Shown here: piece by piece, positions 6,952-15,473 of the stretch
Layout of the letters: every line of letters begins with the position of its first letter
Numbering within the stretch: the first letter of the stretch is position 1
From: Lachnospiraceae bacterium UBA7160
Lineage (GTDB): Bacteria; Bacillota; Clostridia; Lachnospirales; Lachnospiraceae
DNA length: 64,000 bases
Direction of reading: 5' to 3'
Assembly (NCBI GenBank): GCA_002491565.1
Contig: DKWE01000050.1
Coordinates: forward strand, 15,318-79,317
The notes under the pieces: generated by a model
The model's input: the letters and a program-made list of their open reading frames with translations, nothing else
Told to the model about the DNA's origin: nothing
Database searches by the model: none
Program-made: the position numbers and the translations under genes

Positions 6952-9189
6952 TTATCTGCCTTCAAGAATTGCCCTCAGCGTATCATACAGCACATCAAGA
7001 TCCAGAGGCTTGGCAATATGGGCGTTCATGCCGTTTGCCAGCGCTTCTTTTTTGTCTTCGTCGAAAGCATTTGCCGTCAGCGCGATGATCGGAATAGCGG
7101 CAAGCCGTCTGTCCGCCAGGCTGCGGATGGCTCGGGAAGCCTGATAGCCATTCATCACTGGCATCTGGATATCCATCAGAATGGCGTCGTAGTATCCTTC
7201 TGAAGAGTCCTGGACCATATCCACGGCAATCTGGCCGTTTTGTGCTGTTTCGATCAGAAAGCCTGCGTCCAGGAGGAGTTCCTCGGCAATTTCCATATTC
7301 AGCTCATTGTCCTCCACTAAAAGCAGGCGTCTGCCGGAAAAATCTGTTGTGGATGCAGGAGAATCAGCCGCAGACGTTGACTCCTGCTCCCGCAATTTGA
7401 AGGTAAACTGCAGAACAAATTCCGTTCCCTGCCCGGGTCTGCTCGATACCTGGATCGTGCCGCCCATCAGATCAACCAGATTTTTGGTGATGGACATGCC
7501 GAGACCGGTGCCTGGTATCTGGCTTATGGTAGAGGTATGTTCCCGCTCAAACGGTTCGAAAATATGAGTCAGAAATTCCTGAGACATGCCGACGCCATGA
7601 TCCTTCACACGTATTTCATAAGCGGCGTAGTTCTGGATTGCACAGGGTTTCTCACTGAGCGCGATCAGGATCTTGCCGCCGGTCCGGCTGAATTTGACCG
7701 CGTTGTTCAGGAGATTGAATAAAATCTGATGAAAACGGAGCACATCGCAGTAAACCCATTTATTTTTTACAGCGGACAGATCCGCATGAAAGTTCAGCTG
7801 CTTTTTGTCGATTTCTAACTGCAGCGTTTCCCGGACCTTTTCCATACATTCTTCCAGATTGCAGCAATCCTCTGTCAGCGTGACAGTTCCGCTCTCAATT
7901 TCTGACATATCCAGCACATTATTGATCAGTTGAAGCAGATGCTTGCCGGAAGCCTGTATTTTTTCAAGGCAGTCGGATAATCTGGCCATATCATTTTTGT
8001 TGCGGGCCGCAAGCTCCGTAAAACCTAAAATCGCATTCATCGGCGTGCGGATATCATGAGACATATTGAACAGGAAAGTGGTCTTTGCACGGTTTCCCTC
8101 CTCCGCACGTTTCAGGGAATCCATAAGGAGGAGCTGCTGTTCCTTCATACGTGCATTGATGGCTGCAAGCTCCTTTGCGCGCTGCTCTGCCGCCAGCTGT
8201 TCCGAGCGTTTCCGGAGCAGAAGACGGTTCCGGCGCAGCAGGAAGAGAATCATCAGAAGGCTGATGAGCACAATGAGGCCCGCAAAGCGATAGCGGTACA
8301 TCATGTCCCACATGGTAAACTGGTAAGCGTTTTCGGCAGTCTCCCGGATAATGAGAAAGGAAACCTTGCTCTGGTCGAGACTGGCGATGCCTTTATTCAA
8401 AATAGACAGGAGAAGTGCGTCGTCTTCGGACAGCTCATTGGACTGTCCTTCGCTGACCGGGATGAGGCAGGCGAGACACTGACTGTCGCCGACGGATGCA
8501 GCAGCCACGATCTGCAGATTTTCATAGATAGGCTTGCACAAAATGCGGTCGGCGGTATACTGGTTTTGCAGGACAGCGTCTGCCTTTCCAGAGAGCAGCT
8601 TGGCTAAAGCCTCCTCCGGGGAGTCGCAGAACAAGACCTGAAACGACGGATACTGCTTCTGTATAATCTTGGCGAGGGTCTGAGAACCGGAGCTGACCGC
8701 AATGGTCATTGCGCTGTCGGGCTGAAAGATCATTCCTTTTTTGCATACAAAGACCTTCTCGGAGTGCATGTAGGCGCTGGTCATGGCCATGCCCGGGGAA
8801 TGCGCATTGATCTCGTTGGACTCTACGCCTGCGATGACATCGATTTGAAGCTGATTCAAGGTATCGTAGGTAATCGCGCCGGATGGCAGAGTCAGATAGC
8901 GGAAGGTCAGTCCGGTCGCTTCCGCGATCATGTCCAGGATATCGATCGTGATGCCTTTGGGCTGTCCTGTCTTTTTATCCTGAAAGAGCACAGGGCAGTT
9001 TTCAACCGGGCACCCGATTATGATTTCACCCGCCCGGTCACGGTAGGCAAGCTCTTCTGCGGAAAGGGTTAGGGCGGTAGTTGTGGTATCTGCAGGTGCG
9101 GCAAACACTTCTGCCGGTACAGAAAGGATACTGCACACGAGCAGAAGGAAAGCGATCAGGGCGGGCTTATAAAACGTAGTTCTACTCAT
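6952..9189 (-). CDS. Hybrid sensor histidine kinase with periplasmic binding domain and receiver
   Basis: 745 aa. Residues 1-30 are a signal peptide or first membrane segment. About 50-270 form an SBP_bac_3-like solute-binding domain outside the membrane (GQPKGITIDILDMIAEATG is its typical motif). One membrane helix at ~302-319 is followed by a coiled region, then the dimerisation/phosphoacceptor domain with His378 in NMSHDIRTPMNAILGF, an ATPase domain with N box NLLNNAVKFS and G boxes DHGVGM and GTGLGM, and a C-terminal receiver with acceptor Asp673 in LMDIQMPVMNG. It therefore senses a small ligand (amino-acid-like, by family) and relays phosphate to its own receiver. No output protein or HPt gene is adjacent. 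Start chosen for the AAAGGTGAT site. Confidence 0.9.
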   Translation of the reverse strand: MSRTTFYKPALIAFLLLVCSILSVPAEVFAAPADTTTTALTLSAEELAYRDRAGEIIIGCPVENCPVLFQDKKTGQPKGITIDILDMIAEATGLTFRYLTLPSGAITYDTLNQLQIDVIAGVESNEINAHSPGMAMTSAYMHSEKVFVCKKGMIFQPDSAMTIAVSSGSQTLAKIIQKQYPSFQVLFCDSPEEALAKLLSGKADAVLQNQYTADRILCKPIYENLQIVAAASVGDSQCLACLIPVSEGQSNELSEDDALLLSILNKGIASLDQSKVSFLIIRETAENAYQFTMWDMMYRYRFAGLIVLISLLMILFLLRRNRLLLRKRSEQLAAEQRAKELAAINARMKEQQLLLMDSLKRAEEGNRAKTTFLFNMSHDIRTPMNAILGFTELAARNKNDMARLSDCLEKIQASGKHLLQLINNVLDMSEIESGTVTLTEDCCNLEECMEKVRETLQLEIDKKQLNFHADLSAVKNKWVYCDVLRFHQILFNLLNNAVKFSRTGGKILIALSEKPCAIQNYAAYEIRVKDHGVGMSQEFLTHIFEPFEREHTSTISQIPGTGLGMSITKNLVDLMGGTIQVSSRPGQGTEFVLQFTFKLREQESTSAADSPASTTDFSGRRLLLVEDNELNMEIAEELLLDAGFLIETAQNGQIAVDMVQDSSEGYYDAILMDIQMPVMNGYQASRAIRSLADRRLAAIPIIALTANAFDEDKKEALANGMNAHIAKPLDLDVLYDTLRAILEGR

Positions 9190-9226
9190 AACATATCACC
9201 TTTAAAACAAGTTTAAGATACGATAT

Positions 9227-9255
9227 ACTATAGCCGAAAACGGACGATTCTGCAA
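9227..9255 (-). promoter_or_regulatory. Promoter of the hybrid kinase gene
   Basis: On the minus strand TTGCAG (9250-9255) and TATAGT (9227-9232) are separated by 17 bases; transcription would start about 30 bases before the kinase ATG. Confidence 0.6.
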
Positions 9256-9316
9256 GATATTTAAGGAATATCTTTTTTTGCAGAAACAGTTCAGACAAAA
9301 TAAAAAAAACAAAGGG

Positions 9317-9345
9317 TTGCTATTCTCCCGCATCTGAATTACAAT
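9317..9345 (+). promoter_or_regulatory. Promoter of the phospholipid operon
   Basis: TTGCTA (9317-9322) and TACAAT (9340-9345) with a 17-base spacer, leaving a leader of about 180 nt before the PAP2 gene. The 343-base divergent region 9190-9532 holds this promoter and the kinase promoter; no further gene was seen in it. Confidence 0.5.
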
Positions 9346-9532
9346 AAAAAGGGTACTATTGAAATTCTTAAGACTTTATTAAAGAATTGTTCAAAGGTAT
9401 AGGGTATGCTGTATAAGACGGTTTGAATGCAGGAAAATCCGGCAGTTTAAACGGTCAAAGCAGCAGAAGGTCTGCGGCAGGCAGAAAGGTCTTCGCTGAA
9501 GAATAGAACGATTGAAACACAGGGGGACTGGA

Positions 9533-10255
9533 ATGAACAGCAGCAGACGGAGCATCTGGACATGGATTGAGAGCATTGTACCGAGATACGCATGGCTTCC
9601 TTTGATTTTTGAATTTGCTTTGAATATGGCGGTCTACAGCGGCGCGAAGCGGATCGCAGGCGGATGGGTGCATCACAATATCGAAACTGCGCTTGACAGG
9701 GCGATTCCGTTTCTGCCGTGGATGATTGTGATTTATTTTGGATGTTATATTTTCTGGATTGTAAATTATATCCTGTGTGTCCGGCAGGAGCCGGAGCATA
9801 CCTGGCGGTTTTTGAGCGCGGATTTTCTGGCGAAGCTGGTATGCCTGTTTTTCTTCCTGGCGTTTCCTACGACCAATACGAGGCCGGAGATTACCGGACA
9901 TTCCGTGTGGGAGGAGCTGATGCGCTTCCTGTACTGGATTGATACTCCGGACAATCTGTTTCCGTCGATTCATTGCCTTACGAGCTGGTTTTGCTATATT
10001 GGACTGCGCGGAAAGCGTCAGGTTTCGGCAGGATACCGGATATTTTCCTGTCTGTTTGCAGTAGCAGTATTCCTTTCCACTCTGACGACGAAACAGCATG
10101 TGCTGGCAGATGTGGCAGGCGGAGTTCTTTTGGCGGAGGCAGCCTGGCAGGTGGCGGGGCATACCAGACTGGCAGCGTGCTACGGTGAGGCAGCCCAGTG
10201 TGTGAACCGGTGGGTCTGGGGAGCAGGCAGCAGGAGGTACAGCCATGAAGAATAG
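9533..10255 (+). CDS. PAP2-family membrane phosphatase
   Basis: 240 aa from the ATG at 9533, chosen for the AGGGGG site six bases upstream; a TTG 21 bases earlier has no such site. Five or six hydrophobic helices carry the three phosphatase blocks: TNTRP near residue 125, FPSIHCLTSW near 143 and TTKQHVLADVAGG near 185, keeping the catalytic histidines and final aspartate. Family members remove phosphate from lipid phosphates (phosphatidic acid, phosphatidylglycerol phosphate, undecaprenyl diphosphate) on the outer membrane face. As first gene of an operon with PssA and Psd it probably acts on a glycerophospholipid intermediate. The third block has KQH where many relatives have SR..H. Confidence 0.8.
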   Translation: MNSSRRSIWTWIESIVPRYAWLPLIFEFALNMAVYSGAKRIAGGWVHHNIETALDRAIPFLPWMIVIYFGCYIFWIVNYILCVRQEPEHTWRFLSADFLAKLVCLFFFLAFPTTNTRPEITGHSVWEELMRFLYWIDTPDNLFPSIHCLTSWFCYIGLRGKRQVSAGYRIFSCLFAVAVFLSTLTTKQHVLADVAGGVLLAEAAWQVAGHTRLAACYGEAAQCVNRWVWGAGSRRYSHEE

Positions 10256-11324
10256 GAAAAAAATACTATTGAATGCGCTGCTGTTTTTTCTGATTTTTGC
10301 GCTGACGGTTTACGGGGTGTTTCACGGTGAGGATATGGAGGCGCTGCGTGAAGCAGTCGGCAAGGCACAGGTGCAGTGGCTGCTGCCGGCAATTGTCTGC
10401 GTGTTTCTCTTTATCTGGGGCGAGTCGGTGATCATATGGTATATGATGCGTTCATACGGGATTTTCCTGAAGAGCAGGCATTGCTTTCTGATTTCCTCCG
10501 TGGGATTTTTTTTCAGTTGTGTGACGCCGTCGGCGACAGGCGGCCAGCCGATGCAGATCTATTTCATGAAAAAAGAGGATATTCCGATTCCTGTCTCAAC
10601 GGTGGTGCTGATGGTCGTGACGATCACCTATAAACTGGTGCTGGTCGTAATCGGATTGGCTCTGGTGCTGTTTGGAAGGGAATTTCTGCAGCAGTATCTT
10701 GGAACGGTCCGGCCGGTCTTTTATCTTGGGATTGCGCTGAATGTTGGCTGTGTTGCCTTTATGATGCTGCTGGTGTTTCATCCGTTTCTGGCGAAGCGGA
10801 TTCTGGTAGTTGGAATGCACGGTCTGGAGCGGCTGCATTTGCTGCGTCATAAGGAGGGCAGGCTGTCAAGGCTGGAAGCATCGATGGATCTGTATCAGGA
10901 TACGGCGGCGTTTCTCGGGACGCATGGCCGGCTGATGATTGAGGTGTTCTTGATTACATTTGCACAGCGGATTGCGCTGTTTGCTGTGACATATTTTGTA
11001 TACCGTTCCTTTGCGCTGTCCGGGATACCTGCGCTGGATATTATCACGCTGCAGGCGGTAATTTCGGTTTCAGTGGACATGCTTCCGCTGCCAGGCGGTA
11101 TGGGAATCAGTGAGAAGCTGTTTCTGGCGCTTTTTCCTCCGGTATTCGGGAAGCTTCTTCTGCCGGGGATGGTGTTGAGCCGGGGGCTTGGGTATTACAG
11201 TGAGCTGCTTGTCTCTGCGGTGTTTACTCTGGTGGCTGTGGTGGTATTTGAGCAAAGGCTCAGTAAGCGGCGTAAAGCCGGGCTTGGGCATGGTCAAAAA
11301 CATCAGATGGGAGCGGGTCGCTGA
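10245..11324 (+). CDS. Lysylphosphatidylglycerol synthase TM region / flippase-like protein
   Basis: 359 aa, almost entirely membrane-embedded (about eight helices), of the LPG_synthase_TM (UPF0104/YbhN) family. Typical landmarks are GGQPMQIYFM near residue 103 and LPLPGGMGISEKLF near 283. In MprF this module moves aminoacylated lipids across the membrane, but here it lacks the soluble lysyltransferase domain, so it cannot aminoacylate lipid itself. It overlaps the PAP2 gene by 11 bases, which implies translational coupling. Inference: a transporter or scaffold for the phospholipid made by the two following genes. Confidence 0.8.
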   Translation: MKNRKKILLNALLFFLIFALTVYGVFHGEDMEALREAVGKAQVQWLLPAIVCVFLFIWGESVIIWYMMRSYGIFLKSRHCFLISSVGFFFSCVTPSATGGQPMQIYFMKKEDIPIPVSTVVLMVVTITYKLVLVVIGLALVLFGREFLQQYLGTVRPVFYLGIALNVGCVAFMMLLVFHPFLAKRILVVGMHGLERLHLLRHKEGRLSRLEASMDLYQDTAAFLGTHGRLMIEVFLITFAQRIALFAVTYFVYRSFALSGIPALDIITLQAVISVSVDMLPLPGGMGISEKLFLALFPPVFGKLLLPGMVLSRGLGYYSELLVSAVFTLVAVVVFEQRLSKRRKAGLGHGQKHQMGAGR

Positions 11325-11402
11325 ACAGGAAAATTGTTTGTCAAACCTTCTGGCTGACAGAAGAGAAAATGGGAAGGAAGAAGAGAAGAAAGGGAAGAGG
11401 TT

Positions 11403-12086
11403 ATGCTGGGATTCTATGATTACACGGTGATATTGACCTATTTGAGTTTGTTTTCGGCGCTGGTTGGGATGTTTTTTACCTTTTCAGGACATCTGCATCT
11501 GGCAATTTTCTGCCTGGCTTTGTGTGGGCTGTTTGATACGTTTGACGGGAAAGTAGCGCGGACGAAAAAAGACAGGACAGAGCAGGGAAAACGGTTCGGA
11601 ATCCAGATCGATTCGCTGTGTGATATGGTATGTTTCGGCGTGTACCCGGTGATTATCTGCTATTTTAGCGGCATGTGCAAGGCGGGAAGCTTTGTGATTC
11701 TGGCATTTTACTGTCTGGCAGGGCTGATCCGGCTGGCGTATTTCAATGTGATGGAGGAGGAGCGGCAGCAGCAGACGGAGGAGAAACGCAAATACTATCA
11801 GGGACTTCCGATCACCTCTATCTCGGTAATTTTACCGCTGATTTATGTCAGCTCCGCGCTGTATACACAGCATTTTGTAGTGGTATTGCATGTGGTAATG
11901 CTGGTGACAGGGCTGCTCTTTATTTTGGATTTTCCGTTCCGCAAGCCTACGAACAAGCAGCTTGCATTGCTGATTGTGGTTGTCGCGGCTGCGGTTGTAT
12001 ACATAACCGTGTTCAACTGGCAGTGGCGTGCTTACTTCCGCCTGGCCTGGGAGGACATCCGGCAGATGTTTTCCAGAAGCAGGTGA
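11403..12086 (+). CDS. pssA: CDP-alcohol phosphatidyltransferase, probably phosphatidylserine synthase
   Basis: 227 aa with six or so membrane helices. The catalytic signature DTFDGKVAR...G-x3-D-x3-D is complete (the last part reads GIQIDSLCD), as needed for metal-dependent transfer from CDP-diacylglycerol. The type II/PssA subgroup is favoured over PgsA because the motif is followed by MVCFGVYP and because a decarboxylase gene for its product follows. It would turn CDP-diacylglycerol and serine into phosphatidylserine in the cytoplasmic membrane. The start follows GGGAAGAGG; the 78-base gap from the previous gene holds no terminator. Confidence 0.85.
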   Translation: MLGFYDYTVILTYLSLFSALVGMFFTFSGHLHLAIFCLALCGLFDTFDGKVARTKKDRTEQGKRFGIQIDSLCDMVCFGVYPVIICYFSGMCKAGSFVILAFYCLAGLIRLAYFNVMEEERQQQTEEKRKYYQGLPITSISVILPLIYVSSALYTQHFVVVLHVVMLVTGLLFILDFPFRKPTNKQLALLIVVVAAAVVYITVFNWQWRAYFRLAWEDIRQMFSRSR

Positions 12087-12181
12087 TTCGCGTACAGTTC
12101 CGTGAGGGTTTTCCGGAAAGCCTGCCAGTCGGGAATGGTACAGTAACGGGAACGGCAGGAGATGGAGGAAAATCAGGAATT

Positions 12182-13069
12182 ATGTATAAGTCAGAGAGAC
12201 AGATGAAATGCGATAGTGGGACTTCTGTGCAGGAGAAGCTGCTGCATGTACTATATGATACCATGCCAGGACGCATGCTGCTGCGCCCGCTGATTTCTCC
12301 TGCATTTTCGAAGCTGGGTGGCTATCTGTTGAATACCAGGCTGTCGGCTGTTGCCGTCAGCCCGTTTGTGCGCTCGTATGGGATTGATCTCTCTGAGTGT
12401 GAAAAGAGACATTTTTCCTCGTACAATGCGTTTTTTACACGTAGACTTCTGCCGGACGCCCGTCCGGTGGATTGTGAGCCAGAGGCATTGATCAGCCCCT
12501 GTGACGCAAGACTTTCCGTTTATCCGATCACACAGGAAGGCCGCTTTCGGGTGAAACGGACGCCCTACACGGTGTGTGAGCTGCTGCGCAGTGAGGCGCT
12601 GGCGCGGCGCTATGAGGGGGGGCTGCTCTGGCTTTTCCGCCTCTCGGTGGAGGATTACCACCGCTACATTTATCCGGATGATGCAAGAAAGTCTGTGAAC
12701 CGGCGGATTCGCGGCGTGTTCCACACGGTCAATCCGATTGCGAATGACTGCGGACCGATTTACAAAGAGAATACGCGCGAATACTGTGTGCTGGATACGG
12801 CGCAGTTCGGTCCTGTTGTCATGATGGAGGTCGGAGCGATGCTGGTCGGGAAGATTGAGAATCGTCATCCGCAAGCAGCCAGGGTGCGCAGAGGGGAAGA
12901 AAAAGGGAATTTTGCGTTCGGAGGTTCTACGATCCTGCTTCTGACACAAAAGGGCAGGGCGGTGCCGGAAAAGCAGATTCTGGAGAATACCAGACGGGGC
13001 CAGGAGACCTGTGTGCGTCAGGGAGAGCGGGTCGGAGCAAAATATGGCGAGGAATGTAGGAAAGTGTAA
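12182..13069 (+). CDS. psd: Phosphatidylserine decarboxylase proenzyme
   Basis: 295 aa from ATG 12182, with GGAGG 13 bases upstream; an internal ATG at 12206 is possible. The open frame continues far upstream through pssA, but that part is only its shadow. The self-cleavage motif GGST lies at 247-250 (Ser249 becomes the pyruvoyl group), and VEDYHRYIYP around 156 and FHTVNPIA around 180 are standard family blocks. It converts phosphatidylserine to phosphatidylethanolamine at the membrane, completing the pathway begun by the gene before it. Last gene of the operon. Confidence 0.92.
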   Translation: MYKSERQMKCDSGTSVQEKLLHVLYDTMPGRMLLRPLISPAFSKLGGYLLNTRLSAVAVSPFVRSYGIDLSECEKRHFSSYNAFFTRRLLPDARPVDCEPEALISPCDARLSVYPITQEGRFRVKRTPYTVCELLRSEALARRYEGGLLWLFRLSVEDYHRYIYPDDARKSVNRRIRGVFHTVNPIANDCGPIYKENTREYCVLDTAQFGPVVMMEVGAMLVGKIENRHPQAARVRRGEEKGNFAFGGSTILLLTQKGRAVPEKQILENTRRGQETCVRQGERVGAKYGEECRKV

Positions 13070-13111
13070 CCATACTGGTAAAAAATGTAGTAAAAAGCTG
13101 AAAAAAAACAC

Positions 13112-13140
13112 TTGCCATGGTGTGGAATCTGTCATATAAT
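13112..13140 (+). promoter_or_regulatory. Promoter of the sugar transferase gene
   Basis: TTGCCA (13112-13117) and perfect TATAAT (13135-13140), 17-base spacer, start about 50 bases before the coding region. Confidence 0.7.
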
Positions 13141-13198
13141 GCAACTAGTTCTTTGGCTTTAAAGTAATGAAAGGCGCAAAGAGGAGGGTGTGACGGTT

Positions 13199-14614
13199 AT
13201 GTATCAGGTACGTGGACAGAGCTGGCTGAAGCATGGAGATTTCGTGCTTTGGGATTGCTTGTGTATGCAGCTGGCGTTTCTTGTGGCATATTTACTGAAA
13301 TTTGGAATTGAGTTTCCATACAGTGATTATGGATATCGGTCACTGATAGCAGTTATGGCACTGGAACAGATTTGTTTTTCTTTTTTCATTAAAAATTATA
13401 AGAATATTTTGAGAAGAGGCTTCTGGGTTGAACTGCAAAAGACGGTTATTTACGTATCGATCGTAGTAGGAGGACTTCTTCTATATTTTTTTGTACTCAA
13501 GATTTCAGAAGTGTATTCGCGGTCGGTGATCATCTGGTTGTGGGTGATTGGAATCGTGTTAGTGATGATGGAGCGGATGTTTTGGAAAAAATATATTCGA
13601 AAACGGCTCAAAAATAAGGGACATCTGAACAGGATGGTGCTGATATCCACCGTTTCTCACGTCAGGGAGGCGCTTGCATGGCTGGAAAAGATTGATTTGA
13701 AGGATTTTTCAATTACAGATGTGATTCTGACTGACCGGGAAAGCGCCGGGCTGAAGGAGATACAGGGAATTCCTCTGTGGTATGGCTATGAGAAGGGACT
13801 GGAGATACTGCGGGAAAAGGTTGTAGATGAGGTATTCCTCGACAGCAGCTGTGATATGCAGTTCATGAATGAGTACCTGGAAGCGTGCATGGAAATGGGG
13901 ATTGCATTTCATTATCAGCTGGACGGCAGATACGGAGCCTCGCACAATACCATTGTGGAGGAGTTTGGCAACCAGATGGTGCTGACGACGAGCCTGAAGC
14001 TGGCGGAAGGCGGTCAGGTCTTTCTCAAGCGGCTGCTGGATATTGCAGGAGGGCTGGTTGGCTTGATTCTGACTGCAATCCTGACAGTGATTCTTGGGCC
14101 GATTATTTACCTGCAGAGTCCCGGACCGATTTTCTTTGCGCAGGAGCGTATCGGGAAAAATGGACGGCATTTCCGGCTGTACAAATTCCGCTCGATGTAT
14201 CTGGACGCAGAGGAGCGTAAAAAGGAGCTGATGGCGCAGAATAAGATGGATGGATTCATGTTTAAGATGGATCATGATCCACGGATTATTCCGATCGGAC
14301 ATTTTATCCGAAAGACTTCCCTGGACGAGTTCCCCCAGTTCTACAATGTCCTGAAGGGAGACATGAGTCTGGTAGGGACGCGGCCTCCGACGGTAGATGA
14401 GTTTGTTCAATATGAGGATCACCACAGAGCGCGCCTGTCAATTAAGCCCGGTCTGACCGGTATGTGGCAGGTAAGCGGCCGGAGTGATATTGTGAATTTT
14501 GAGGAAGTAGTAGCGCTGGATAAAAAATACATAGAAGAATGGAGCCTGTGGCTGGATATCAAGATTTTGTTCCAGACAGTTAAGGTAGTGCTGACGGGAA
14601 AAGGATCCGTGTAG
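13199..14614 (+). CDS. Exopolysaccharide polyprenyl glycosylphosphotransferase
   Basis: 471 aa. Four N-terminal membrane helices and a nucleotide-binding-like middle region (CoA_binding_3 type) precede the bacterial sugar transferase domain from about residue 275. That domain has its re-entrant helix (KRLLDIAGGLVGLIL), FFAQERIGKNGRHF, the YKFRSM block and KTSLDEFPQFYNVLKGDMSLVGTRPP. It attaches a sugar-1-phosphate from a UDP-sugar to undecaprenyl phosphate, the first step of capsule or exopolysaccharide synthesis. No glycosyltransferase, flippase or polymerase gene lies nearby, so it is an orphan initiating enzyme here. ATG 13199 is preferred to GTG 13190 because GAGGAGGG sits nine bases before it. 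Confidence 0.9.
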   Translation: MYQVRGQSWLKHGDFVLWDCLCMQLAFLVAYLLKFGIEFPYSDYGYRSLIAVMALEQICFSFFIKNYKNILRRGFWVELQKTVIYVSIVVGGLLLYFFVLKISEVYSRSVIIWLWVIGIVLVMMERMFWKKYIRKRLKNKGHLNRMVLISTVSHVREALAWLEKIDLKDFSITDVILTDRESAGLKEIQGIPLWYGYEKGLEILREKVVDEVFLDSSCDMQFMNEYLEACMEMGIAFHYQLDGRYGASHNTIVEEFGNQMVLTTSLKLAEGGQVFLKRLLDIAGGLVGLILTAILTVILGPIIYLQSPGPIFFAQERIGKNGRHFRLYKFRSMYLDAEERKKELMAQNKMDGFMFKMDHDPRIIPIGHFIRKTSLDEFPQFYNVLKGDMSLVGTRPPTVDEFVQYEDHHRARLSIKPGLTGMWQVSGRSDIVNFEEVVALDKKYIEEWSLWLDIKILFQTVKVVLTGKGSV

Positions 14615-14624
14615 TGGCCAGAGA

Positions 14625-14655
14625 ACGGAGGCGTATGCAACGCCTCCGTTTGTCG
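14625..14655. terminator. Terminator between convergent genes
   Basis: ACGGAGGCG (14625-14633) and CGCCTCCGT (14641-14649) form a perfect nine-base stem with a seven-base loop, then TTGTCG. It probably ends transcripts from both sides. Confidence 0.75.
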
Positions 14656-14660
14656 TGTGC

Positions 14661-15473
14661 TTACCGTTTCTTCAGACATTGCTTTTCCGCGAAGCCGATT
14701 GCGCCATAGAGCAGGATGGCAATGATGCAGAGGAGGGCGATGGACATAATCACCCAGTCCAGCTTGAAGACCTGTGAGCCATAAATGATCAGATAACCAA
14801 GACCCTGGCGGGCTCCGATAAATTCGCCGATGATGACGCCGACGAGGCACAGGCCGATATTGACTTTCATGACAGAGAGCAGCAGCGGGACCGTACCGGG
14901 CAGGATCACTTTGCCAAGAACATCTTTTTGGGTGCCGCCAAGTGTGTAGATGAGCCGGATTTTGTCTGGGTCAACCGCACAAAATCCGGTGTAGAGATTG
15001 AGTATGGTTCCGAAGATGGCAACTGACATGCCTGCGACGATGATGGATTTACTGTTTGCACCGAGCCAGACGATCAGAAGAGGCGCGAGAGCTGACTTCG
15101 GAAGGCTGTTTAGCACGACAAGATACGGCTCAAGAATTTCGGACAGGCTATCGCTGCACCAGAGCAGGATGGCAGAGCTGGTGCCAAGTACAACAACGAA
15201 TGCGAAGCTGATGAGTGTTTCGAGAACCGTGATTCCGGCGTGGGTGAAAATGCTGCCGTCTGTCCACATGGCAGAAAAGGTGTTCCAGATGCGGGAAGGA
15301 CTGCTGAAGATGAATCCATCGATCCAGGAGCGCTGTACAGCGGTCTCCCAGAGCAGCAGAAATACTGCAAAAATCAGAAGCCGGATCCCTGCGATCCGGT
15401 ACTGACGGTGTTTCAAACGCTTCAGATAGGCTGCCTGCGAGGCAGAAACCGGTACAAATTTTTCTATGCTCAT
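14661..15473 (-). CDS. ABC transporter permease (SsuC/TauC/ThiX type)
   Basis: 270 aa with six predicted membrane helices and the BPD_transp_1 coupling loop (GGTQKDVLGKVILPGTVP, the EAA motif) around residue 180. It belongs to the nitrate/sulfonate/taurine or pyrimidine-precursor importer group. It overlaps the ATPase gene by four bases (ATGA), so the two are translated together. No substrate-binding protein gene is present on either side, so the solute cannot be named: sulfonates, taurine, nitrate and the thiamine precursor HMP are all possible. Confidence 0.85.
   Translation of the reverse strand: MSIEKFVPVSASQAAYLKRLKHRQYRIAGIRLLIFAVFLLLWETAVQRSWIDGFIFSSPSRIWNTFSAMWTDGSIFTHAGITVLETLISFAFVVVLGTSSAILLWCSDSLSEILEPYLVVLNSLPKSALAPLLIVWLGANSKSIIVAGMSVAIFGTILNLYTGFCAVDPDKIRLIYTLGGTQKDVLGKVILPGTVPLLLSVMKVNIGLCLVGVIIGEFIGARQGLGYLIIYGSQVFKLDWVIMSIALLCIIAILLYGAIGFAEKQCLKKR

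Noticed and set aside
11675..12181. Long open frame joined to the front of psd
   Set aside because: It overlaps pssA in another frame, its translation has no membrane or enzyme pattern, and a normal-length decarboxylase starts at 12182 behind a GGAGG site.
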